The notes under the pieces: model-generated
What the model was told of the DNA's origin: nothing
The model's database searches: none
The model's input: the letters and a program-made list of their open reading frames with translations, nothing else
From: Kineosporia mesophila
GTDB lineage: Bacteria; Actinomycetota; Actinomycetes; Actinomycetales; Kineosporiaceae
DNA length: 64,000 bases
Reading direction: 5' to 3'
Assembly (NCBI RefSeq): GCF_021129235.1
Contig: NZ_JAJOMA010000015.1
Span: forward strand, 124,001-188,000
Shown: positions 31,608-39,454 of the stretch, piece after piece
How the letters are laid out: each line of letters opens with the position of its first letter
How positions within the stretch are numbered: the first letter of the stretch is position 1
Program-made: the position numbers and the translations under genes

Positions 31608-32636
31608 ATGGCCCGTCCTCAGCGACTGATCGAGCTGCTCGCCGCCCTCCAGGCGCACCCGCAGACCACGGCCCCCGACCTGGCCGCCGAACTCGGGGTC
31701 TCGGTGCGCACGGTGCTACGTGACATTCACGACCTGGTCGCCACCGGCATCCCGGTCGTCACCGAGCGCGGGCGCTACGGCGGGGTCAGCCTGCTGCCCG
31801 GCGACCAGGTGGACCTGTCCCGGCTCACCACCACCGAGGCCGACCTCCTGCGCACGGTCGGGCTGGACCTCGACCGTGCCCGTCAGCTGGGCGGGGAGTC
31901 CGCGGCGCGCTCGGCGCTGGGCAAGCTCGACCGTGCCCGCCGGTCGGGCGGGGAGTCCGCGGCGCGCTCGAAGCCGGGCAAGCTCGACCGCGAACGCCGG
32001 GTCGTGAACTCCTCACCGCTGTCCCTGGCCGACGTCGTCACGGTCGACAACCGCCCGTGGTTCACCGACGACCCACCGGCCGTCGACGTCGCCGCGCTCG
32101 CCGATGCCCTGCGCACCGGCCACCGCCTGACCCTTCGGTACCGGCGCAGCGGTACCGACCGCGTCCATCATCTGACGGTCGACCCCTACGGTCTACTCAG
32201 CCGGGGCGGGCGCTGGTACCTGATCGCCGACGAGCTGGGCATCCCCCGAATGTTCGCGCTGGCGAGGGTTTCCGGCTGGGAGGCGCTGGACGAACCCCGC
32301 CGGCTGCGCGAGGGCGCCGACCTCGCGTCCGTGGCCCGGCAGCTGGGGGAGAAGCTGGAACGCCGCGACGAGGTGATCGTCACGGCCCATCTGGCGCGCG
32401 ACCGGCTCGACCTCGCGCGCCGGATTCTCGGCACGCGGCTGCGGGAGATCACCGATCTGGATGATGGACGCGTGTCCCTGACGGTCGCGTACGAGGAGAC
32501 CGCGGGTGTGCGGCAGCTGCTCCAGTTCGGGGAGCACATCGAGATCGTCGCTCCCGAGCCGGCCCGACGGCTGGTGAGGGATCTCGCGCAAAGGCTGATG
32601 GACGTCCATCATTTAATCGAGAGGGATGGATCGTGA
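31608..32636 (+). CDS. WYL-domain transcriptional regulator (YafY/DeoR-like)
   Basis: A 342-residue regulator. ATG 31608 has AAGG seven bases upstream. The N-terminal helix-turn-helix is TTAPDLAAELGVSVRTVLRDIHDL (20-43) with the RYGGV turn behind it. The WYL domain (from ~150) contains LRYRRSG, the GRWYLIADE core (~205) and a C-terminal arm with REGADLA. Between them (residues 88-125) a 19-residue segment is duplicated in tandem (LDRARQLGGESAARSALGK and a near copy). That is unusual and lengthens the linker. It is very likely autoregulated through the 31564-31594 operator. The stop overlaps the next GTG. Confidence 0.9.
   Translation: MARPQRLIELLAALQAHPQTTAPDLAAELGVSVRTVLRDIHDLVATGIPVVTERGRYGGVSLLPGDQVDLSRLTTTEADLLRTVGLDLDRARQLGGESAARSALGKLDRARRSGGESAARSKPGKLDRERRVVNSSPLSLADVVTVDNRPWFTDDPPAVDVAALADALRTGHRLTLRYRRSGTDRVHHLTVDPYGLLSRGGRWYLIADELGIPRMFALARVSGWEALDEPRRLREGADLASVARQLGEKLERRDEVIVTAHLARDRLDLARRILGTRLREITDLDDGRVSLTVAYEETAGVRQLLQFGEHIEIVAPEPARRLVRDLAQRLMDVHHLIERDGS
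31869..31982 (+). repeat. 57-bp in-frame tandem duplication inside the WYL regulator gene
   Basis: Two 57-base units (31869-31925, 31926-31982) share most positions, including the 20-base run GGCGGGGAGTCCGCGGCGCG. Differences are clustered at GTCAGCTGG/GCCGGTCGG and GGCGCTG/GAAGCCG. The unit adds 19 residues in the linker between DNA-binding and WYL domains. Confidence 0.88.
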
Positions 32637-33388
32637 ACCGGCACATCGGGTTCGAGCGGCTGCACAATGTCCGCGATCTGGTCGGCTACCGCACGAGTGA
32701 CGGGGCTTACGTGGTGCCGCGCACGGTCTATCGGGCGGACTCGCTGGGCAAGCTGCAGGGGGCCGACTGGGAGACCTTCCTGGGCCTGGGCATCCGCACC
32801 GTGATCGACCTGCGCCATCCCTGGGAGATCGAGGCCCGGGGCCGGGTGCCCGAGGCGGAACGCTTCGAGTACGTGAACCTGAGCATCGAGCACCGGCCCT
32901 ACGACCAGGCCATGATCGACCCGGATCTCGATCCGTGGCGCTACCTGGCCGACCGCTTCGCCGAGGTGGCCGATGACGGGGCCGACGAGATCCGGCGGGT
33001 GATCGGGCATCTGGCGCAGTCGCCGGTTCCGGTGGTGTTCCACTGCACGTCGGGAAAAGACCGCACCGGCCTGATCGCGGCCCTGCTGCTCACCCTGCTC
33101 GGGGTCCCGCGCGACGACGTGCTGGCCGACTTCGCCCTCACCGAGCTGGCGACGGCCCGGCTACTGGCCGACTGGCACACCGCGAACCCGGACCGGCAGA
33201 TGCGATGGCCCTGGTACGGCCGGGCCCCCGCGGTGGTCATGGAGCTGACTCTGGCCGACCTGGAGGCTGAATATGGTTCGGTGCAGGGGTATCTCACCGA
33301 TCACGTGAACCTGGATCCGGAGACGGTGGAGCAGTTGCGACGTCGGCTTCTTACCGATGTCAGGGCGGAGCCCGGGCCGGGAACCTGA
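32633..33388 (+). CDS. Tyrosine-protein phosphatase, DSP3 / MptpB-like
   Basis: A 251-residue phosphatase with the catalytic loop VFHCTSGKDRTGLIAALLL (C-x5-R with Cys near residue 138), where the K-D-R-T variant is typical of the LipA/MptpB group that accepts phosphotyrosine and phosphoinositides. The N-terminal NVRDLVGYRTSDG segment (residue 12 on) and LRHPWEIEARG are also characteristic. The GTG start overlaps the WYL gene TGA. Translational coupling links it to the regulator, but the reason is not evident. Confidence 0.88.
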   Translation: MNRHIGFERLHNVRDLVGYRTSDGAYVVPRTVYRADSLGKLQGADWETFLGLGIRTVIDLRHPWEIEARGRVPEAERFEYVNLSIEHRPYDQAMIDPDLDPWRYLADRFAEVADDGADEIRRVIGHLAQSPVPVVFHCTSGKDRTGLIAALLLTLLGVPRDDVLADFALTELATARLLADWHTANPDRQMRWPWYGRAPAVVMELTLADLEAEYGSVQGYLTDHVNLDPETVEQLRRRLLTDVRAEPGPGT

Positions 33389-33404
33389 GGTCCCGGCCCG
33401 GGCT
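33369..33404. terminator. Bidirectional terminator between phosphatase and hydrolase genes
   Basis: AGCCCGGGCCGGGA (33369-33382) and its perfect complement (33391-33404) form a 14-bp stem. The stem begins inside the last codons of the phosphatase gene and ends 15 bases before the convergent hydrolase stop. Confidence 0.75.
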
Positions 33405-33418
33405 GTCCTAGGCGTTCG

Positions 33419-34375
33419 TCACGCGTGCAGGGTGTCGAACAGGAACTCGCCGGCCTGGCGGGTCGCACCCAGGGCGGCCTGGGTGTCGCGCATCGAGTTC
33501 ACCATCACGAAGTCGTGGATGATGCCCTGATAACGCACGGCCGTGACCCGCACGCCGGCCTGGCGCAGCTTCGCGGCGTAGGCCTCGCCCTCGTCGCGCA
33601 GCACGTCGGCCTCACCGGTGATGACGAGGGCCTGGGGCAGGCCGGCCAGGTCGTCGAGGGTTGCCCGCAGCGGGGAGGCGGTGATCTCGGCGCGCTGGGC
33701 CTCGTCGGTCGTGTACTGGTTCCAGAACCATTTCATGCCCTCGCGGGCCAGGAAGTAGCCGGTCTGGAACTGCTCGTACGAGTCGGTGTCGAAGTTCGCG
33801 TCGGTCACCGGGTAGAACAGCACCTGCGCCGCGATCGCCGGGCCGCCGCGCTGCTTGGCGCGGATCGTCGTGGCGGCGGTCATGTTGCCGCCGACCGAGT
33901 CGCCGGCCACCGCGATGCGTGAGGGGTCCATACCGTGGTTCGCGCCTTCGGCGGCGATCCACTCCAGGGCCGCGTAGACCTCGTCGATGGCCGTCGGGTA
34001 CCTGGCCTCGGGGGAGAGGCTGTAGTTCACGAAAACCGTTGCGGTCTGGGCGCGGACCGTGAGCTCACGGACGAGGCGGTCGTGCGTGTGGGCGTTGCCG
34101 AACACCCAGCCCGCGCCGTGCGTGTACAGCAGCACCGGCAGCGGGCCGGTCGTGCCGACCGGGCGGAGGATCCGGATCGAGACCGAGCCGGAGGGGCCGC
34201 CGGTGATGGTCAGCTCCTCGACGTCGGCCTCGGGGACGGCGACGTCACCGCCCTGCACACCGTCGACCGCGGCGCGGCCGTCGGCGGGGGTGAGCTCGTA
34301 GAGGAACGGCGGCTTGCTGGTCGCGTCGGCGAATTCCTGGGCGGCGGTCTCGAGGACGGGTTCTTGTCCGGGCAT
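33419..34375 (-). CDS. Alpha/beta hydrolase, hormone-sensitive lipase family
   Basis: A 318-residue serine esterase. The HSL oxyanion motif appears as YTHGAGWVFG near residue 85 (H-G-A-G instead of H-G-G-G), the nucleophile elbow as AGDSVGGNM near 162, and the charge relay as ITGEADVLRDEGE and YQGIIHDFVM. No signal peptide. It lies 30 bases downstream of another alpha/beta hydrolase on the same strand, both facing away from a GlxA-type regulator, so they likely form one unit. Confidence 0.88.
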   Translation of the reverse strand: MPGQEPVLETAAQEFADATSKPPFLYELTPADGRAAVDGVQGGDVAVPEADVEELTITGGPSGSVSIRILRPVGTTGPLPVLLYTHGAGWVFGNAHTHDRLVRELTVRAQTATVFVNYSLSPEARYPTAIDEVYAALEWIAAEGANHGMDPSRIAVAGDSVGGNMTAATTIRAKQRGGPAIAAQVLFYPVTDANFDTDSYEQFQTGYFLAREGMKWFWNQYTTDEAQRAEITASPLRATLDDLAGLPQALVITGEADVLRDEGEAYAAKLRQAGVRVTAVRYQGIIHDFVMVNSMRDTQAALGATRQAGEFLFDTLHA

Positions 34376-34405
34376 GAGAATGACTTCCTAAAGGGGTAAG
34401 GGTTT

Positions 34406-35107
34406 TCAGAGAGCGGCGGCGTCGGTGATGACCTTCGCGACCTCGGCCGGGTGCGTCTGCATGAGCAGGTGCGGGCCGTCCAGCTCGACCACGTGCTCGA
34501 TGCCGGCGCGCTGGTAGCCGAAACGCTCGACGTCGGGGTTGATCGTGCGGTCGGCCGCGGCGACGATCGCCCGGCTCGGCTTCGTGCGCCACGCCGCGAC
34601 AGAGGCGGCCTCACCGAACGCGGCCGCGGCCAGGGGCCGCTGTCCGGCGGCCAGCACCTGCGCCACCTTCGGGTCCAGTCCGGCGGCCAGAACCTCGCCG
34701 AAGGCGGCTGTCTCGACGGTGAATTCGGGGCCGTCGACCGGCGTGGTGTTCTGCACCAGGTGGGCGGCCAGGTCGGAGTCGGGGAAGCCGCCCTGCAACT
34801 CGCCCAGGCTCTCGCCCTCGGTCAGGGCGTAACCGGCGATGTACACCAGCGCGGTGACGCTCTCCGCGACACCCGCGACGGTGATGACCGCGCCGCCGTA
34901 GGAGTGACCGGCCAGCACGACCGGGCCCTCGATCTGCTCGACGACCGAGCGGATGTAGGCGGAGTCGCCGCTCAGGGTGCGGTTGGGCACGGACGGCACG
35001 ATCACCGGGAAGCCCTGGTCCAGCAGGATCCGGGTGACCGGTGCCCAGCCGGCGGCATCGGCGAAGGCGCCGTGCACGAGGACGATCGTGGGCTTGGCGT
35101 CAGACAT
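34406..35107 (-). CDS. Alpha/beta hydrolase, EstC/salicylate esterase-like
   Basis: A 233-residue hydrolase from ATG 35107 (AGGAGC upstream). The N-terminal strand and oxyanion segment read TIVLVHGAFADAAGWAPV. The nucleophile elbow is AGHSYGGAV (Ser near residue 80), and the His/Asp pair lies in NPDVERFGYQRAGIEHVVELDGPHLLM. Small hydrolases of this sort are often annotated as alpha/beta hydrolases of the RutD/EstC type; many act on small esters. It is divergent from the GlxA regulator gene across 177 bases. Confidence 0.85.
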   Translation of the reverse strand: MSDAKPTIVLVHGAFADAAGWAPVTRILLDQGFPVIVPSVPNRTLSGDSAYIRSVVEQIEGPVVLAGHSYGGAVITVAGVAESVTALVYIAGYALTEGESLGELQGGFPDSDLAAHLVQNTTPVDGPEFTVETAAFGEVLAAGLDPKVAQVLAAGQRPLAAAAFGEAASVAAWRTKPSRAIVAAADRTINPDVERFGYQRAGIEHVVELDGPHLLMQTHPAEVAKVITDAAAL

Positions 35108-35284
35108 GGATGGGTGCTCCTGGTGGGGGTTCGTGCCCCCCCAGCCTGCCCGGGGCACGGGCCTGACGACCCCTCTCCTCCGGACGGGAAACCCTCGGAA
35201 TCCGACACCCTCAGACAACGGTGCGATGATGACGCCCGGTCCCGCGTGGACCGGGTGTGTCGGTGATGTGACCAAGCTGGACGG

Positions 35285-36292
35285 GTGGCCGTAGTGGCAG
35301 TGCGAAAGGGGCGGCTGCGCATCGGCGTCCTCGTGTTCGATTATGTGAAGATGCTTGACTTCGCCGGTCCGGCCGAGGTTTTCATTGAGGCCAACCAGAC
35401 CGTGGGTAACTACGAGGTGGTACTGATCTCACCCGACGGCAAGCCGGTGAACACGTCTGTCGGAGCCCGGGTCGAGGTGATGGCCGTCGCGGCCGACGTG
35501 AACGACCTCGACACCCTGGTGGTGCCGGGCAGCGAGTCCGCCCCGCCCTCGTTCGTCACCCCGGCCGTGCTGGAGGCCACCGCGCTGCTGGTGCCCCGGG
35601 CCCGACGGGTGACGAGTATCTGCAGTGGGGCCTTCGTGCTGGCGGCCCTCGGGCTGCTCGACGGCCGCCGGGCCACCACGCACTGGAAGTTCACCAAGCG
35701 CCTGACCAAGGACTACCCGCGCGTGCTGGTGGAGCCGGACTCGATCTTCGTGCGCGACGGCAACGTCTACAGCTCGGCCGGGGTGGTCGCCGGCATCGAC
35801 CTGGGCCTGGCCCTGGTCGAGGAGGACCACGGCGCCGACGCGGCCCGCCGGGTCGCCCAGTCGCTGCTGGTCTATCTCCAGCGGGCCGGGGGTCAGTCGC
35901 AGTTCTCCGCCCAGCTGGCCGGCCCCGCTCCCCGCACCCCGGTCGTCCGCCTGGTCGTCGACCTGATCCAGGCCGACCCGGCCCAGCCCTTCACCGCCCA
36001 GAAGCTCGCCGACCACGCCCGCGTCAGCGTGCGGCACCTGGCCCGGATGTTCCGCGAGGAACTCGACTGCACGCCGATGGAGTACCTGGCCTCGATCCGT
36101 TTCGAGGCCGCCCGGGCCAAGCTCGACGCCGGTTCGACCGTGGCCCAGGCCGCCCTGCTGTCCGGGTACGGCGGCGCCGAGTCGTTGCGCCGGGCGTTCG
36201 TCGCCCGCCTGGGCATCTCACCACTGAAGTATCAGCAGCGGTTCCGGTCCACGGCCCGGTCCGGGCTCGGCGAGAACGACGCCGCCGGGTAA
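35285..36292 (+). CDS. GlxA-family transcriptional regulator (DJ-1/PfpI + AraC)
   Basis: A 335-residue regulator. Residues ~10-180 form a DJ-1/PfpI-like amidotransferase-fold sensor with the elbow SICSGAFVLAALGLLDGRRATTHW (Cys near 106). The C-terminal ~100 residues are an AraC domain with two helix-turn-helices (FTAQKLADHARVSVRHLARMF and STVAQAALLSGYGGAESLRRAF). GTG start. It probably activates or represses the divergent two-hydrolase unit; no clear inverted repeat was recognised in the gap. Confidence 0.9.
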   Translation: MAVVAVRKGRLRIGVLVFDYVKMLDFAGPAEVFIEANQTVGNYEVVLISPDGKPVNTSVGARVEVMAVAADVNDLDTLVVPGSESAPPSFVTPAVLEATALLVPRARRVTSICSGAFVLAALGLLDGRRATTHWKFTKRLTKDYPRVLVEPDSIFVRDGNVYSSAGVVAGIDLGLALVEEDHGADAARRVAQSLLVYLQRAGGQSQFSAQLAGPAPRTPVVRLVVDLIQADPAQPFTAQKLADHARVSVRHLARMFREELDCTPMEYLASIRFEAARAKLDAGSTVAQAALLSGYGGAESLRRAFVARLGISPLKYQQRFRSTARSGLGENDAAG

Positions 36293-36304
36293 ACAGCAGT
36301 CGGT

Positions 36305-36342
36305 GGTGTGGGGACGGTATCCGGGGATGCCGCCCCCACACC
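36305..36342. terminator. Bidirectional terminator between GlxA and DUF397 genes
   Basis: GGTGTGGGG-A-CGG pairs with CCG-C-CCCCACACC (12 pairs with one mismatch), loop of 12 bases, between convergent genes. Confidence 0.65.
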
Positions 36343-36359
36343 CGGGTGAGGCGACTACG

Positions 36360-36572
36360 TCAGAGGGCGAGGTGGTCGAACTCGCCCTTCTTGGCGCCGT
36401 CGATGAACGCCGCGATCTCGGAGGGGGCGAGCGCCAGGACCGCGCCCTGCTTGTTCTTGCTGTCCCGCAGGTAGACCACCGATGCGTTGCCCTCGCTGGC
36501 GCCCAGCTCAACGCAATCGCCGTTGTTACCGGACTTGGTGGCCTTGATCCAGGTGACGTCGTCGGTGCTCAT
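36360..36572 (-). CDS. DUF397 domain protein
   Basis: A 70-residue protein from ATG 36572. It is typical DUF397: TWIKATKSGNNGDCVELG at the start, VYLRDSKNKQGAVLALAPSEIAAFIDGAKKGEFD at the end. In actinomycetes these small proteins usually follow an XRE-type regulator (with a DUF5753 domain) and are thought to antagonise it. Here no such regulator is next to it, so this is an orphan copy. Confidence 0.88.
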   Translation of the reverse strand: MSTDDVTWIKATKSGNNGDCVELGASEGNASVVYLRDSKNKQGAVLALAPSEIAAFIDGAKKGEFDHLAL

Positions 36573-36606
36573 CGCTCGTACTCCTTGAGGTGAACTGCCT
36601 GAGTAA

Positions 36607-36783
36607 CCAGACTGGCATAACGCCGCCTCATCTCGTCGAGCACCGGCTGCTGGCGGTTCCCTCCTGGTCGACGACCTGCTGTGGAGCGTCGAGGGCGGGA
36701 CCACCTTCCTGACCGTCGACGGTCGTCGTACCTACGTCATCGACGGTGAGACGGTGACGAGGCTGGCCACCGCCGTCGCGTGA
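36607..36783 (+). pseudogene. Possible C-terminal remnant of an unknown gene
   Basis: A frame open from a TAA at 36604 to the TGA at 36781 reads, in its later part, VDDLLWSVEGGTTFLTVDGR then YVIDGETVTRLATAVA. This looks like real protein (beta-hairpin pattern) but has no start codon with a ribosome-binding site. It may be the tail of a disrupted gene. Low confidence. Confidence 0.3.
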
Positions 36784-36817
36784 GCGGACCGGGGGGATGT
36801 CCCCACTTCCCCGGGAC

Positions 36818-36834
36818 GGTTCGCATGATCACGG
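36818..36834. repeat. Half copy of the dispersed palindrome before tdk
   Basis: GGTTCGCATGATCACGG matches the right arm of the short copy at 57774-57814 (GGTTCGCACGATCACGG) except one base. The left arm is missing or degraded. Confidence 0.55.
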
Positions 36835-36927
36835 AAGGGGCGGGTGGCCCCTCATCGACACCGCGCCGGGTCCCGGCCGGTACCGGGGAAGGTCCTGGCC
36901 GGTTCCCGGGCCTGGCAGGATACCGGG

Positions 36928-37578
36928 GTGTCCGAACTCGTGTTCTTCTCCGGGACGATGGACTGCGGCAAGTCGACCGTGGCCCTTCAGACCGATCACA
37001 ACCATCGCATCCGTGGCCGTCAGGGCCTGCTGTTCTCCCGGTTCGACCGGTCCGGCGAGGCCGTGATCTCGAGCCGCATCGGCCTGTCCCGGCCGGCGAT
37101 CGAAGTGCACGACGACACGGATCTGCTCCAGGCCGTCACGGACCGCATCACGACCGGCCAGACGGTGGACTACCTGGTGTGTGACGAGGTGCACTTCTAC
37201 ACCCCGTCCCACGTCGAGCAGCTGGCCCTGCTCGTCGACGACCACGACATCGACGTGTTCGCGTTCGGTCTGCTGTCGGACTTCCGCACCAAGCTGTTCC
37301 CCTCCTCGGCCCGGTTCATCGAGCTGGCCGACCGCATCGTCGGCTCCCAGGCCGAGGCCCTGTGCTGGTGCGGTGCCCGCGCCACCCACAACGCCCGCAC
37401 GGTCAACGGCGTGATGGTCGTGGCCGGCGAGCAGGTCGTGGTGGGTGACGTCACCAGCGGCGCCACCGGGGCGGTGGCCTACGAGGTGCTGTGCCGTCGT
37501 CATCACATGCGGCAGCAGACGGTGGCGACGTCGGTGGACGTGCGGGAAGCCGCGAGTGACCGGTCGGCCCGTGCCTGA
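36928..37578 (+). CDS. tdk: Thymidine kinase
   Basis: A 216-residue type II thymidine kinase that salvages thymidine to dTMP. GTG 36928 is chosen because the protein then begins SELVFFSGTMDCGKST, where GTMDCGKST (9-17) is the P-loop. Walker B is VCDEVHFYT (Glu acting as base), and the lasso with zinc-binding cysteines is seen in CWCGARATHNAR and VLCRRHH. Length fits the family. The stop codon falls in the first unit of a 23-base tandem repeat. Confidence 0.95.
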   Translation: MSELVFFSGTMDCGKSTVALQTDHNHRIRGRQGLLFSRFDRSGEAVISSRIGLSRPAIEVHDDTDLLQAVTDRITTGQTVDYLVCDEVHFYTPSHVEQLALLVDDHDIDVFAFGLLSDFRTKLFPSSARFIELADRIVGSQAEALCWCGARATHNARTVNGVMVVAGEQVVVGDVTSGATGAVAYEVLCRRHHMRQQTVATSVDVREAASDRSARA

Positions 37579-37637
37579 GACCGGAAGCGGCTCGTGCCTG
37601 AGACCGGAAGCGGCTCGTGCCTGAGACCGGAAGCGGC
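37571..37637 (+). repeat. 23-bp tandem repeat, nearly three copies
   Basis: GTGCCTGAGACCGGAAGCGG + CTC repeats at 37571, 37594 and 37617, with the last unit cut at 37637. Units are identical over the overlap. The first unit contains the tdk stop codon, so copy-number change would alter only the 3' untranslated region. Confidence 0.92.
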
Positions 37638-37702
37638 CCGGTGCCCGGCTGCGGGAACACGGTCTGGCCGCGGGTAGGCTGACAGTAGCTCGTAGTCACT
37701 CT

Positions 37703-37736
37703 GGATCCGCCCCCCGGTACGCCGGGGGACGGATCC
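37703..37736. terminator. Bidirectional terminator between tdk and CAP-domain gene
   Basis: GGATCCG-C-CCCCCGG and CCGGGGG-A-CGGATCC form a 15-position stem with one mismatch and a TACG tetraloop, nine bases from the convergent gene's stop. Confidence 0.8.
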
Positions 37737-37744
37737 GCCGGGGG

Positions 37745-38599
37745 TTACTTCCTCGGTGAGCCGAAGTCCTGCACCCAGTACTGGCCGTAGGCGGCGCCGC
37801 TGCCTGCGGCGTAGCCCACTCCCAGCTCGGTCAGGCCGCAGTTCAGGATGTTGGCCTTGTGGCCGGCCGAGTTCATCCAGGTCTTCATCACGGCCGCGGG
37901 CGTCGCCTGCCCGGCCGCGATGTTCTCGGCCGCACCGCTCCAGGTGTAACCGGCGGCGGTGATCCGCTCGAACGCGCCCGTGCCGTCCTGGCTGTCGTGG
38001 CTGAAGTAGTTGTTCTTCAGCATGTCCTCGGCGTGGGCCTGGGCGGCCTTGGTGAGGGCCGCGTTGGCCGTGAGCTTGACGTTGCATCCGGCCGCAGCAC
38101 GCTCGGCGTTGCTCAGGGCGAGCACCTCGGCCTGGTACTTGGCCACCTGGCTGTTGCCGGTGCCTCCGGTGGGGGCAGTGGCCGTGGGGCTCGTGCTGGT
38201 GGTGCCGGACGGTGCCGGGGTGGTCTCGTCGGGGTCCGTGGTCGGTTCGGCCGGCGGCGGGCTGGGGTTGCCGGCAGTGGACGTCGGGGTCTGGTTGGGG
38301 GTCGCGGTCGGCTTCGGGTGGTGGCCGTGGTGCCCGCGACGACGGTTCTGCCGGACCTCCTGCGCATCGGGTGATGTCGCCCGGCTGGTGGGGGTGTCGG
38401 TGTCAGGGCCGGTGGTCGCCGAGGCGCTCGGCGTGTTCCGGGTGTGGCCGGAGATGGGAGAGGCGTTGGCAGCAGAGCCATTACCCGCCCACGGGGTGCA
38501 GGCGAAGGCGGCGCCGGTGCCTCCGACGACCACGGCGGTGACGCCCGCGATCAGGACGGGCCGGAATTTCCGGATCTTCTGGTGACGTGTCAGGGCCAT
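37745..38599 (-). CDS. Secreted CAP (SCP/PR1) domain protein
   Basis: A 284-residue exported protein. N-terminal KIRKFRPVLIAGVTAVVVGGTGAAFA is a signal peptide or anchor. Residues ~40-150 are a Pro/Thr/Ser-rich, disordered stalk with a His-rich patch (RRRGHHGHHPKP). The last ~125 residues are a bacterial CAP domain: LALSNAERAAAGCNVKL, HAEDMLKNNYFSHDSQDG, GYTWSGAAENIAAGQ and MNSAGHKANILN, carrying the conserved His, Glu, His cavity residues, and VQDFG at the end. Such proteins are extracellular with undefined or lipid/peptide-related activity. ATG 38599 chosen. Confidence 0.9.
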   Translation of the reverse strand: MALTRHQKIRKFRPVLIAGVTAVVVGGTGAAFACTPWAGNGSAANASPISGHTRNTPSASATTGPDTDTPTSRATSPDAQEVRQNRRRGHHGHHPKPTATPNQTPTSTAGNPSPPPAEPTTDPDETTPAPSGTTSTSPTATAPTGGTGNSQVAKYQAEVLALSNAERAAAGCNVKLTANAALTKAAQAHAEDMLKNNYFSHDSQDGTGAFERITAAGYTWSGAAENIAAGQATPAAVMKTWMNSAGHKANILNCGLTELGVGYAAGSGAAYGQYWVQDFGSPRK

Positions 38600-38789
38600 G
38601 GGCGAGAGGTCTAGCACGATCGCGGATTAAGGCGTGCTCATGCCGAAAGGCGTTGCGAACGCCATTCAGTGCTCAGCCGTCACATTCTCACGGGCGTTGT
38701 GCGGACCACCGTTATGCCGACGTGACCGGGTAGTTAATGCAGGGCCTCAAAGATTTTGCCGAAGACCGGCGTCCACCGGTCTCGTCACG

Positions 38790-39362
38790 TCACCGCGGGC
38801 CCGGCACCGACCGCAGCCCGGCCAGCAGCAGATTCTCCAGGCGCCGCACGGTGTCGTGCGCCCGGCCGGCCGGGCGCACGCCGATCGAGGCGATCGCCAG
38901 CAGGCCCGCACGCACATCGGTCACCGTCACCCCCTCACGCAGGGCCCCCGCCTCCCGGGCCCGGTGCACGAGCTCGTTCAGCGCCTGGGCGTGGTCGCGG
39001 CGCCGGTCGACGAATGAGGATGTGCCCAGCAGCATCTGGGTGATCGCCGGGTCACTGAGCTGGGTGTCGGCGAAGTGCCGGATCACCCGGGTCAGCCCCG
39101 ACCAGGCGTCCGGATCGGCCTGGGCCCGCACCAGATCGGCCTCGCAGGCCACCACCCGTTCCGCGAGGACGGCGTCGAGCAGGTCGGTGCGGGTGGGGAA
39201 GTGCCGGTACAGCGTGGCGGTGCCGATCCCCGCCCGCCCGGCGATGGTCCTCACCGGCACGTCGAGGCCGTCGGTGGCATAGGCCCGCCGGGCGGCGCCG
39301 AGGATGCGCAGGCGGTTGAGATGCGCGTCCGTGCGCGGTTTCCGGGACGTCTGCGGGTTCAT
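38790..39362 (-). CDS. TetR family regulator
   Basis: A 190-residue regulator from ATG 39362. Helix-turn-helix VPVRTIAGRAGIGTATLYRHFPTRTDLLDAV (residues 33-63). The C-terminal domain resembles the SbtR-like group (VDRRRDHAQALNELVHRAREAGALR). It is divergent from the quinone-oxidoreductase-like gene at 39455 (92-base gap), which is the likely target. Confidence 0.87.
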   Translation of the reverse strand: MNPQTSRKPRTDAHLNRLRILGAARRAYATDGLDVPVRTIAGRAGIGTATLYRHFPTRTDLLDAVLAERVVACEADLVRAQADPDAWSGLTRVIRHFADTQLSDPAITQMLLGTSSFVDRRRDHAQALNELVHRAREAGALREGVTVTDVRAGLLAIASIGVRPAGRAHDTVRRLENLLLAGLRSVPGPR

Positions 39363-39454
39363 CTGTCTCACTTCGCTGGGTTTCCGGGACCGGGCCGCCG
39401 CCGGCCGGCCTACGGTACCCGGCAGCCCCGACCGCCAGGCTCTGAGGAGAACTC

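Noticed and set aside
37571-37637. CRISPR array
   Set aside because: Units are head-to-tail without spacers, only about three copies, and no cas genes are near.
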